Below are positions 54,841 to 64,000 of a stretch of DNA of 64,000 nt, piece after piece. The notes under the pieces are model-generated. The model was not told the origin of the DNA, searched no databases, and was given only the letters and a program-made list of their open reading frames with translations. Every line of letters begins with the position of its first letter. The first letter of the stretch is position 1. Made by a program: the position numbers and the translations under genes. This DNA is from Ornithodoros turicata (taxonomy: Eukaryota > Arthropoda > Arachnida > Ixodida > Argasidae): assembly GCF_037126465.1 (NCBI RefSeq), contig NC_088201.1, positions 126,480,665 to 126,544,664 on the forward strand. Reading direction: 5' to 3'.

Positions 54841-57800
54841 ATAACACGCGCAGTTCTTTTATAATTACCACACTAAACGTAGTAAGTTTAGTATCGAGTT
54901 TTCGAAAGCAGTGTGTATTGAATTTGTTGTTGGAGAAAAAAGTGGACGTTGCCTGTTTGCAAGAAACCAAAATTGCAACTTTGGAAGGAGAGATTGAAGC
55001 AGTCGAGTTTTATAAACGCCACTATCAGATTTTCTTATCCATAGGAAGCCCAAATAGATCCGGAACAGCGGTTTTGATAAGAAGATGTGCAGAAATAACA
55101 GTGGTACCCGAAATTGGAAATGATCTCGAAGGTCGGGTGTCCGCGGTTGATGTTTTTCTAGGAAAAAGACTGGTTCGCGTGTTATCAGTTTACGCGCCAA
55201 CGAATGTGACGGATAGAACGAAGTTTTTCGAGTCCTGGATGGGTTTACTGACACTTCGGCGGAAATTTTGATGGCAGGAAATTTTAATTGGGGGGGGGGT
55301 ACCACAAAGGACAGTGACAGACAACCCAAGCGTCGCGTGAAAGATGGAAGTGTGTCTGCACTCCGGAAACTATGTGATGCAGTTGACATTGTAGATGCAT
55401 CAGAGGAATGTGACATCGGACAAGTAAACTTTACCCATTGGCAAGGAGACAGCCATGCCAGACTAGATAGGATCTATATGTCCGCCTCGCTGAAGAGGGG
55501 TCGGTGCGAGGTAGCAACTGTCCCAGTGCCATTCTCGGATCATGCTTTGGTTGTGACTACTATTTCCCTGGGAAAGAGCGAGGTTCGGCAGATGAGCAGG
55601 CAGGGCCAGTGGAAGTTGAATGAGGAACTCCTAAAAGATGGAAAATTCTGTGATAAAATCGCTTCAGAGGTCAGCCACCTGTTGCAGTCAGATGCATGTG
55701 ATGCTTGTACGTGGGAGAAGTTCAAGTGGAAGGTGCAAAGGGCTGCCAAAGAAGAAGGCGAAAGAAGAAAGAGGGAGGAGGATGAAGAGAGGAATGCTTA
55801 TAAAGACCTTCTTTTGAAGTTGGTGCAGGAGGAAGAAGCAAGTCCAGGGAGCTTTGTGGATGAGTATCTTAGAATCCTTCAGAAGAGATACAGGGGAGCG
55901 GTGGTTCGGAGCAGGGAGCAGGCTCTCGCTGCGGATGAACAGCCTTCGCGGGTCTTCTTGACAATGGAGCGCAAGCACGCTGAACGAAAAACGATCAAAA
56001 GACTAAAAGGCATAGCAGGCGTCATTGAGGAGGAAAGTGAAATTGAACGAATATTGGTCGAGGAATACCAAAGACTTCTCAGTAATGAAAGAACATGGGA
56101 TGCAGGCATACTTGCGGAAGTTACCTGGACTGCAACAGTATCGACAGGAGTAAGAGATCAAATGAATACTGTAATTGAAGCCGACGAGATAGCTGCAGCG
56201 ATAAGAAGTATGAAAAAGAATAAAGCGCCTGGTCCGGATGGCATTGGAAACGCCTTTTATCAAACCTTTTGTGATCAAGTAGCTCGAGTATTGGAAAGGG
56301 TATATGCTGATATATATAAACGGAAGTTACCTCCGCCGTCTTTGAGAAAAGCGCATACCATGCTCCTGCCAAAGAACAATTGCGCAGTTCCTACAGTAAG
56401 TGACTTCAGACCCACCAGCTTGCTCTGTAGTGATTACAAAATCCTTGCCAAGATTTTAGCGAAAACACTGCAATTGGGGCTCAGGGAAGTGATTGGAAAC
56501 CACCAGGCATACGGCTTAAAAGGCAGATCGATCACCGAACATTTGCATATTATGCGGACAGTGTGGGAATGGGCCGAAATGACTGGGACGCCGCTCGCCG
56601 TATTGCAGGCAGATCTGAGCAAGGCTTTCGATCGGGTTAAACACGAATATTTGTTCGAGTTGCTGAAACAATGCCAGGTTGGAGAATATGTGTTCAACTG
56701 GGTTAAACTGTGCTACAGAGAACTTACACTAAGTCTGGTAGTGAATGGTAGGACAACGGAAAGCATCCCCGTGCGAGCATCTGTTCGTCAGGGATGCCCC
56801 CTCTCGCCTACGTTATTTGCATTGTATATAGAACCCCTGTGCAGACGTATACTACAGGACACTACAGTGATTGGCCTGAGAACGCCTACAGCGGAGGTGA
56901 AAGTGTTGTGCTACGCCGATGACCTGGCTGTGATTTGTTCTTCCAAAGAACAAATAGGAAAGGTGCTTTGTCATGTGGGTGAATTTTCGAGAGCTTCGGG
57001 TGCGGTGCTGAATATAAAAAAGACTAAAGGCTCGTGGCTAGGGGACTGGGGGACGACCCCTGTCAACTTCAAGGAGGTCACTTTTGAAGTGGGGAGGCTT
57101 AAGTATCTTGGAGTTGTGTTAGACCGAGACGCTCCTATCATGTCATCATGGACATCCCGCCTGGGAGCGGTGCGTGGAAAGGTGGCAGGAATTCGGGGGA
57201 GGTCGCTGACCTTTCTAAATAGGGCGTATCTTTCTAATGCTGATTTGTATCCTGTGCTGTGGTATGTGGGCCAGGCGGCGCCGTGTAACGCCCAGGTGAT
57301 TGGGAATGTGCACAGGATCTTTGCCCAGAACATTTGGAATTCATCCTTCGAGAGAATGGCCAGGAACAATTTGTTTCGAGGTCTAAAGATGGGTGGATTT
57401 GGCCTAGTGAATCTTGAAGTGAAAATCTTGGGGCATCGATTCATGTATTTTCGTAGTGTGCGCAGCCCGCTCTTACGGTGGGCCATGCAAACTTTAGGTT
57501 GTTGTTATCTTGGAGAATGGACGGTATCATCCTGGTGTGGCCTGGGTAGAAGTGCAGGGAAAGCGAGTGCCTTTTATAAGGAGATGGCTTACGCCGTGCG
57601 TTTTCTTACACAGCGGTTTTCATGAGATTACCTAGTAGGAGTTAAGCGAAAGACTCTGTACTAGGCGGTGGTGGAGAATGTTTGCCCGGTACCCATATAT
57701 TGGAGTCCGACGGCGGGTAAAAGGCAGGCAAATGTAATGGCTAGGCTAAGGCATTACTCGGTGGCGCAGTACGTAAACAACACTTTCATAGGATTGTTGA

Positions 57801-58279
57801 CCGAGACTCTTCCAACGAACAAATGGTTACTGAACAAGGGTGTCCTAGTGATGTCGACGAAGTGCTACTTTTGTTCAGCGGAAGAGACGGTTCGGCATCT
57901 GTTTACAGAATGCAGAAATGCTATATGTATGTGGTCAGATGTTGAGAAAGCTCTGGGGCAGAGGTTGGATGTGACATGGGAGAGCCTTAAACATCTGCGT
58001 CCAACACAGAGCATGCCTGGACAAACCGGGGAAGTCATCTTGTTGCTTGGAATCCAAGCAATCTGGTCAGACCGAAATGACAAGTCAGATGGTAGACCGA
58101 GAAACAAGAGGCATTGGGAATATGTTGCCCAGGTAGCGCAGTGGACTCTTAGCGTGATGGACACAGACAGGGGTGGAGCCACGGAACTTCAGACACTTCA
58201 GAAATTCCTGCACAACCCGTGGGAAAAAAACTATCATGTAAAGTGCACAGCGGGTGCCTTGCGTAGTACTACGAGTTGA
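54840..58279 (+). pseudogene. ORF2 of LINE J (EN-RT), one frameshift and two Trp stops
   Basis: The frame is open from the ORF1 stop with no ATG before TTLNVVSLVSS; the overlap reads ATAA. LQETK present. A frameshift near 55270 precedes a run of ten G where GDFNC should be (GNFNWGGG). Then 785 codons are open (55268-57625) with APGPDGIGNAFYQ, SKAFDRV, RQGCPLSPTLFA and YADD. Two Trp codons have become stops: TGA 57623-57625 and TAG 57661-57663. The rest runs to TGA 58277-58279, with the finger as CYFCSAEETVRHLFTEC. Confidence 0.9.
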
Positions 58280-58380
58280 AGGTACGCTAGCACTAATAGC
58301 GGCCGGCCACCACAGTGAGGGGTGACCTTTTATGATGTAATGGTTTTATTGTAGCGACGTACGTAAAAATAAAAAAAAAC

Positions 58381-58451
58381 GCGCCGCTGGTGTAGTGGTA
58401 TTATGCAAGATTCCCATTCTTGCGACCCGGGTTCGATTCCCGGGCGGCCTA
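58381..58451 (+). pseudogene. tRNA-Gly(CCC), acceptor damaged
   Basis: 71 nt. The 3' acceptor reads GCGGCCTA and C22 is T (GTATTATGC). Anticodon CCC. Confidence 0.8.
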
Positions 58452-58656
58452 GCGCTTTTGCATGTGCCAAGGACCATGTTCTAAAGTGCATGTTGATGAT
58501 TAACTTTGTTTGAGACCCATTTCAGTAGCAATACTACAAGCGTGAAAACTTAGGTACAAGGAATTTACACTGGGATGAAGGAAACGAACGAAGAAAATAT
58601 TACTACGCATAATACGTTTTTATTAATGGACCTCGTTAGAGATAGGAGTGGAACCG

Positions 58657-58727
58657 GTGCTGCTGGTGTAGTGGTATCATGCAAGATTCCCATTCTTGCG
58701 ACCCGGGTCCGATTCCCGGGCGGCGCA
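58657..58727 (+). pseudogene. tRNA-Gly(CCC), decayed
   Basis: Starts GTGCTGCTGG (C2T, C5T), and the B box reads GGTCCGATTCC. Anticodon CCC. Confidence 0.78.
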
Positions 58728-58932
58728 GCCCTTTTGCATGTGCCAAGGACCATGTTCTAAAGTGCATGTTGATGATTAACGTTGTTTGAGACCCATTTCA
58801 GCAGCAATATTACAAGTGTGGAAACGTAGGTACAAGGAATTTACACTGGGGTAAAGGAAACGAATGAAGAAAATATTACTACGAATGATACGTTTTTATT
58901 AATGGATCTCGGCGGAGGTAGGAGTGGAAACG

Positions 58933-59002
58933 GCGCCGCTGGTGTAGTGGTATCATGCAAGATTCCCATTTTTGCGAACCGGTTGGATTCCCGGGCGGCG
59001 CA
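58933..59002 (+). pseudogene. tRNA-Gly(CCC), 1-nt deletion
   Basis: 70 nt. Changes in the anticodon stem (ATTTTTGCG) and T arm (AACCGGTTGGATTCCC). Confidence 0.8.
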
Positions 59003-59206
59003 GGGCTTTTGCGTGTGCCAAGGACCATGTTCAAAGCGCATGTTGATGATTAACTTTGTTTGAGACCCATTCCAGAAGCAATATTACAGGTGTGGAAACG
59101 TATGTAGAAGGAACTTACACGGGGGTAAAGGAAACGAGTGAAGGAAATATTACTACGAATGACACGTTTTTATTAATGGATCTCGTCGGAGGTAGGTGTG
59201 GAAACG

Positions 59207-59276
59207 GCGCCGCTGTTGTAGTGGTATCATGCAAGATTCCCATTTTTGCGAACCGGTTCGATTCCCGGGCGGCGCA
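59207..59276 (+). pseudogene. tRNA-Gly(CCC), 1-nt deletion
   Basis: 70 nt. CTGTTGTAG in the A box, ATTTTTGCG in the anticodon stem, and AACCGGTTCG in the T arm. Shares the last two with the previous unit. Confidence 0.8.
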
Positions 59277-59481
59277 GGGCTTTTGCATGTGCCAAGGACC
59301 ATGTACTAAAGTGCATGTTGATGATTAACTTTGTTTGAGACCCATTCCAGAAGCAATATTACAGGTGTGGAAACGTATGTAGAAGGAATTTACACGGGGG
59401 TAAAGGAAACGAGTGAAGGAAATATTACTACGAATGATACGTTTTTATTAATGGATCTCGTCGGAGGTAGGTGTGGAAACG

Positions 59482-59552
59482 GCGCCGCTGGTGTAGTGGT
59501 ATCATGCAAGATTCCCATTCTTGCGAACCGGGTTCGATTCCCGCTCGGCGCA
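59482..59552 (+). pseudogene. tRNA-Gly(CCC), decayed acceptor
   Basis: 71 nt. GCGAACCGGG in the T arm and CCCGCTCGGCGCA at the 3' end break the T stem and acceptor stem. Confidence 0.78.
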
Positions 59553-59757
59553 GAGCTTTTGCATGTGCCAAGGACCATGTACTAAAGTGAATGTTGATGA
59601 TTAACTTTGTTTGAGACCCATTCCAGAAGCAATATTACAGGTGTGGAAACGTATGTAGAAGGAATTTACACGGGGGTAAAGGAAACGAGCGAAGGAAATA
59701 TTACTACGAATGATACGTTTTTATTAATGGACCTCGTCGGAGACACGAGCGGAAACG

Positions 59758-59828
59758 GTGCCGCTGTTGTAGTGGTATCATGCAAGATTCCCATTCTTGC
59801 AAACCGGGTTCGATTCCCGGGCGGCGCA
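59758..59828 (+). pseudogene. tRNA-Gly(CCC), decayed
   Basis: 71 nt. C2T, CTGTTGTAG in the A box, and GCAAACCGGG between anticodon stem and T stem. Confidence 0.75.
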
Positions 59829-60033
59829 GGGCTTTTGCATGTGCCAAGGACCATGTACTAAAGTGAATGTTGATGATTAACTTTGTTTCAGACCCTTTCC
59901 AGAAGCAATATTACAGGTGTGGAAACGTATGTAGAAGGAATTGACACGGGGGTAAAGGAAACGAGCGAAGGAAATATTACTACGAATGATACGTTTTTAT
60001 TAATGGACCTCGTCGGAGACACGAGCGGAAACG

Positions 60034-60104
60034 GTGCCGCTGTTGTAGTGGTATCATGCAAGATTCCCATTCTTGCGAACCGGGTTCGATTCCCGGGCGC
60101 CGCA
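60034..60104 (+). pseudogene. tRNA-Gly(CCC), decayed
   Basis: 71 nt. C2T, CTGTTGTAG in the A box, and a 3' acceptor GCGCCGCA that no longer pairs cleanly. Confidence 0.75.
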
Positions 60105-60368
60105 GGGCTTTTGCATGTGCCAATGACCATGTACTAAAGTGAATGTTGATGATTAACTTTGTTTGAGACCCATTCCAGAGGCAATATTACAGGTGTGGAA
60201 ACGTATGTAGAAGGAATTTACACGGGGGTAAAGGAAACGAGTGAAGGAAATATTACTACGAATGATACGTTTTTATTAATGGACCTCGTCGGAGACACGT
60301 GCGGAAACGGTGCCGCTGTTGTAGTGGTACATTCTACTTCCGGCTTTCGTTGGGGTAGGACGTTTAAA

Positions 60369-61526
60369 ATGAGCTCCGTTGGAGTGCCTTCTACGGCTAG
60401 GCCTAGCCGGGATTACCATGGATTCGACGATACTTTGCGGAAGGATGACTACCGCCTTGTTCTGCCAACACTACCCAGGGGAAAATTCGCACTGAATACT
60501 GTCGCTCTGCACGCGGATTTATCGCAACGACCATACCGACGAGAGGACTTCAAGCCAGCGCTGAAAACAACTTTGAATCCGGAAGATATTGCATCATTCG
60601 GAGTCTACCAAATGAACCACGTGTGGATGTTAACAACACGTTCAGCTCAGGCAAAACAGAAACTTTTGGAAATGGGTGAGTGCTCTGTAAAAGGACGAAA
60701 GTGTTTGACCCTCGACACGTCACCTAAAGAAGTTCGCGCAAAGCTTCATTGGATACCTTTCCACACGCCGGACGAGGAAATCAGGATGGCACTCTCACCG
60801 TTTGGCTCCGATATTGTGGTGAAAAGAGAGGTATGGAATGATGATTTCTTTAAGAACACTGAAACTACAGAACGCACGGTCACAATGCGGTTGAAAGACG
60901 GTGTTAGTGTCGACAATATCCCGCATCAGTTAAGGATTCTGGGGAACCTCACGCTTGTGTCAATTGCGGGAAGACCGCCACTGTGTCTTCGGTGTCGACA
61001 AACAGGACACATCCGACAGCAATGCAGGACACCAAAATGCGAAGCGTGCAGACGCTTCGGGCACGACAAGGACAGCTGTCTCAAAACCTACGCTGATCGT
61101 ACCAAAGAAACAGTTGAAGATAACCACTTAGAAGACCTTATCATGGATGTTGCAGAAACTGCTGCCACTTCACAAGAAGCAAAGGATGATTCACAACGTC
61201 AGCCGCAAGACCGTCCCGCTATGCGGGAACATGCGTCCGATAGTACCTGTCCAAATGATTTGATTCAAGGGCAATCTCAAGATAGGGGTCACAAGCAAGT
61301 AACGGAGGGCGATAAGGCTGCATTCGCCGCGAACAGCATAGGCAACAACGGTAATAGAACAGGAAAAGAACCGGATGTTTCTAAGGCAGAAGCAGAAAAC
61401 ACCACGGCAGCGCCGGCGGACACAAAAAGCGGGAATGCCTGGAAAATGGTTCCCGGAAAACGATCTAAAATAGCCAAACCAAAGGTACCGTACGACCCAA
61501 GGGATAGGGGACAAGCTCATAATTAA
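60369..61526 (+). CDS. ORF1 of LINE K: CCHC nucleic-acid-binding protein, intact
   Basis: 385 aa from ATG 60369, MSSVGVPSTARPSRDYHGF. The frame is also open upstream through the array spacer, but that part is not homologous to ORF1s. Core NTVALHADLSQRPYR and MNHVWMLTTRS; knuckles CLRCRQTGHIRQQC and CEACRRFGHDKDSC; an acidic, Asn/Thr-rich tail ending KVPYDPRDRG, which matches J (VPYDTRDRY). The stop is 7 nt before the ATG of ORF2, so ORF2 may be reached by reinitiation. Confidence 0.9.
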   Translation: MSSVGVPSTARPSRDYHGFDDTLRKDDYRLVLPTLPRGKFALNTVALHADLSQRPYRREDFKPALKTTLNPEDIASFGVYQMNHVWMLTTRSAQAKQKLLEMGECSVKGRKCLTLDTSPKEVRAKLHWIPFHTPDEEIRMALSPFGSDIVVKREVWNDDFFKNTETTERTVTMRLKDGVSVDNIPHQLRILGNLTLVSIAGRPPLCLRCRQTGHIRQQCRTPKCEACRRFGHDKDSCLKTYADRTKETVEDNHLEDLIMDVAETAATSQEAKDDSQRQPQDRPAMREHASDSTCPNDLIQGQSQDRGHKQVTEGDKAAFAANSIGNNGNRTGKEPDVSKAEAENTTAAPADTKSGNAWKMVPGKRSKIAKPKVPYDPRDRGQAHN

Positions 61527-61533
61527 ACAAAGT

Positions 61534-64000
61534 ATGCAGGAAAAGCTGATTGTTGGTACGCTGAATGTCGTCAGCTTAGTCAGTCGCAAACGGAAACAGT
61601 GGTTGCTTCAGCTGATGTGGGAGAAGAGGATTGATATTCTATGTGCGCAGGAAACAAAAATTGAGACGGACTCTCAGGAAGAAGAGCTTATAGCGTTTTA
61701 CAAGAATAGCTTCCAAGTGTTCCATTCCAAGGCGAGGGAGGGAAGGAATGGCACAGCGGTGTTTGTCAGAAGAAGGCACTATCTAAGAGTGGTCCCTGAT
61801 ATTGGTCACGACATGGAAGGGAGAGTGAGTTCTGTTGATTGCCTGTTTGGGAGTAATCTGATTAGGATTATATCCGTATACGCACCAAACTCAACGTCCG
61901 AAAGGAAATTATTTTTTGAATACCTGCAGACCTTTCTGCGCACATCGGCCAATATTTTCTTGTGCGGCGATTACAACTGTGTCCTTTCGCAACGCGACAG
62001 GCTAGGAAAATGCAGAATCAACGACTGTAGCACAACTGAACTTCGCAGACTCCTCCATGTGAACAACTTGGTAGATGCAAAGGAGGCAACGGGGAACTCG
62101 GACATTCAGTTCACGCACTGGCAAGACAAGTCTCATGCGCGACTGGATAGAATTTATATCTCTGGGGAGAGCAAAGTTAGCTGCGCCTACAGCCACACCA
62201 CGCCGATTGCTTTTTCAGACCACGCGCTTGTCACAGTGGCTGTCCAGACCACCAAACCGTGGACGCAAGAAAACAGAAATACGCTCCCGTGGAAACTGAA
62301 TGAAAGCATATTGAGAGAGGAAAAATGCAACAGGGAAGTCGGCGAAATGATCAGCGAAATAAGGGAGCAAGGACCGATTGACGCCTGTATATGGGAGGCT
62401 TTCAAGCAGCGACTAAAAGAGTACCTTATCAAGGCTTCTCAGGAGTATGCCAGAGACAGACGGGAGGAGAAGAATGCCCTCTCTGAGACGCTCAAGACAT
62501 TAATAAAAGAGGAGGAAAGAAGTCCCGGCCTGTTTGGTGAGGATATAAAGGAGTGCAAGATGGAACTCCTAAAGCTCATGGAAAATGATTTTCGTGGCTC
62601 GATGATAAGAAGCAGGCAGGCCATCGTTGATAAAGAAGAACAGCCTGTCAAGGTATTCCTAAGCTTGGAAAGAAAGCGCTCGAAAGATAAGACAGTAACG
62701 GAGATAATGAGCAATGGGAAAGTTGTTTCTGATCCCCATGCCATACAAGAATAATTTATGAACGCTTACACGAACTTGTTTAGCATACCAGAGACAAAAG
62801 AAGGTGAGAACCTGGACAGTTTCGCCCGTCCTCTTCCCGTCATCAGCCAGGAGAAAAGGGATAAACTAGAAGAACCGATCTGTGTGGATGAAGTCGTTTG
62901 GGCTATTAAAAAGCTGCCATCGAATAAAGCGCCAGGAGTGGACGGCATTGGCCCCAGCATCTACAAAATGTTCTTAAATGATATGGCAGAGATACTGCCT
63001 CAAGTGTTCTCGGATATTTACAAACGAGGCCTCATGCCACCTTCGATGAGACGGGCACTGACGGTGTTAATTCCGAAGAAGACAGATAGCGGGGCCCCGC
63101 GAGAAGTTAAGGATTACCGTCCCATCAGTCTCCTTTCAACGGACTACAAGATTTTAGCGAAAATATTGGCTCGTCGTCTCGGTCTCGTTCTAGGGGATGT
63201 CATAGGTGAGCATCAAACGTACGGCATCAAAGGCAGGTCGATTGCGAAGAATCTTCACATGATGCGAACTGTTTGGGAAGCTGCAAGTACGATGGGTGAG
63301 CCAGTTGCTGTTCTACAGGCAGATCTTAGTCAAGCCTTTGATAGGGTGTTGCACAACTATCTACTTGGCCTGCTGAGGAAGTGTAACGTGGGCTTCTACG
63401 TGCATCGGTGGATTCAGGTGTGTTACACGGATATAACGACGTCACTCATAGTCAACGGCAGGAGAACTAAAGATATTCCCGTTCGACGATCGGTGAGGCA
63501 GGGATGTCCTTTATCCCCAGTCTTATTCGCCCTCTACTTGGAACCTTTGTGCAGAAGCATAATAGATGATAAAAGTATACAAGGCTTCAGTCTTCATGGC
63601 AGTGAAATCAAGCTGATGAGCTATGCGGATGACTTAGCGATCATATGCACTTCTCAAGGTCAACTGACCAAATGCATAGAACACATTGACAACTTTTGTG
63701 CGAACTCCGGGGCGAAGCTCAACATGAAGAAAACCGAAGGAAGCTGGATTGGCAAATGGGAGCAGGCACCGCAAGATTTCCTGGGAGCGACATGGACAGG
63801 AGAGATAAAACGGTATCTGGGAATCAGCTATGCAGAAGCACAGTGCGCCGATGACCACTGGAAAGCGAAGCTCGGCAAGTTTCAAGGAATTCTTCTACAG
63901 TGGAATGGGAGATCAATATCCCTGGTAAACAGGAGCTACGTCTGCAATACCTCTGTCTATACAGCTGTACTATATTATGCGCAAGCCTCCCCGTGCAAAC
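61534..64000 (+). pseudogene. ORF2 of LINE K (EN-RT), one stop, continues past window
   Basis: ATG 61534, MQEKLIVGTLNVVSLVSRKRK. Endonuclease: CAQETK, GDYNCVL, SHARLDRIYIS and SDHALV. TAA at 62752-62754 interrupts a frame that resumes immediately (FMNAYTNLF) and stays open to the last base of the window. RT: APGVDGIGPSIYK, SQAFDRV, RQGCPLSPVLFA and SYADDLAI. The single stop is the only lesion seen in about 2.47 kb. The C-terminal third is outside the window, so intactness there is unknown. Confidence 0.88.

Larger units (their letters stand above)
53581..58380 (+). mobile_element. LINE J: second-lineage tRNA-Gly-targeted element, near full length
   Basis: Starts TCGAAGTTAACTTCCGGG after the stub GCGCCGCTGGTGTAG (53566-53580) and ends AATAAAAAAAAAC before the tRNA at 58381, a 15-bp duplication. 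Contains ORF1 (one frameshift) and ORF2 (few lesions). It lacks the palindrome found at the start of the other ORF1s. Confidence 0.92.
58381..60329 (+). repeat. tRNA-Gly array segment 10 (decayed units)
   Basis: Seven successive units at 58381, 58657, 58933, 59207, 59482, 59758 and 60034, plus a 20-nt stub at 60310-60329 cut by LINE K. Spacing is 274-276 bp. Several neighbours share private changes (GCGAACCGG in place of GCGACCCGG, CTGTTGTAG, GTATGTAGAAGG), which indicates local duplication of decayed units. Confidence 0.92.
60330..64000 (+). mobile_element. LINE K: second-lineage tRNA-Gly-targeted element (runs off window)
   Basis: Starts CATTCTACTTCCGGC after a 20-nt tRNA stub (60310-60329). 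Complete leader, intact ORF1 and an ORF2 that continues beyond the window. The best-preserved member of the second lineage here. The 3' end and target duplication cannot be seen. Confidence 0.93.

Noticed and set aside
60159..60368. Open frame through the array spacer joined to ORF1 of LINE K, and similar ~60-84 codon frames in every spacer on both strands
   Set aside because: The spacer frames repeat with the 276-bp unit, include tRNA sequence, and carry no selection pattern. They are by-products of a tandem non-coding repeat.

Overview
This window is animal nuclear DNA. It has GT-AG introns, Pol III tRNA genes with A and B boxes, poly(A)-tailed non-LTR retrotransposons and PIF/Harbinger elements. 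I infer an arthropod, possibly a chelicerate such as a tick, from overall flavour only; no single sequence proves this. No ordinary single-copy host gene was identified.

The backbone is a head-to-tail array of tRNA-Gly(CCC) genes: a 71-nt tRNA plus about 205 bp of spacer, period 276 bp, all on the + strand. About 30 tRNA copies or remnants are visible, from perfect genes to decayed ones. Four copies share the same 26-bp internal deletion. Ten LINEs (A to K, no I) are inserted in this array, all in the tRNA orientation. They belong to the L1/Tx1-like group: ORF1 with two CCHC knuckles, and ORF2 with an APE endonuclease, a reverse transcriptase and a C-terminal CCHC-like finger. Nine of the ten have a visible tRNA 5' stub. 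For six of the eight with a readable 3' end, the poly(A) tail joins tRNA position 1, and the tRNA 5' end is duplicated. The insertion therefore leaves a 5- to 28-nt stub upstream and a full-length tRNA downstream.

Layout: array 1-490; A 491-3769; array 3770-8727, with a 3.3-kb foldback element (4547-7819) and an antisense LINE tail (7898-8186); B 8728-13602; array; C about 14445-19167; D about 19352-20573; array; E 21651-26335; F about 26623-30519; array; G about 30919-35828; array; H 36672-52498; array 52499-53580; J 53581-58380; decayed array 58381-60329; K 60330 to the window end. A, B, E, F, G and H form one lineage (ORF2 starts LNVRGL). C, J and K form a second (LNVVSL), and D is placed with them from its C-terminal ORF2 only. 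G is the only copy with both ORFs open. K has an intact ORF1 and an ORF2 with a single stop in the part seen.

H carries a nested stack. An 11.1-kb element with terminal inverted repeats (X, 37206-48352) splits ORF1 of H. X contains an internally deleted Harbinger (37954-43700). That in turn is split by a complete 5.0-kb Harbinger (38205-43237), which encodes a five-exon DDE transposase and a seven-exon Myb/trihelix protein with every splice phase consistent. The rest of X holds promoter-like GC-rich sequence, splice-like exons, a small MITE and unassigned DNA.

As a system, the array is a renewable target. Each insertion regenerates its tRNA target, so LINEs accumulate much as R1 and R2 do in rDNA, while unequal exchange and decay reshape the units.
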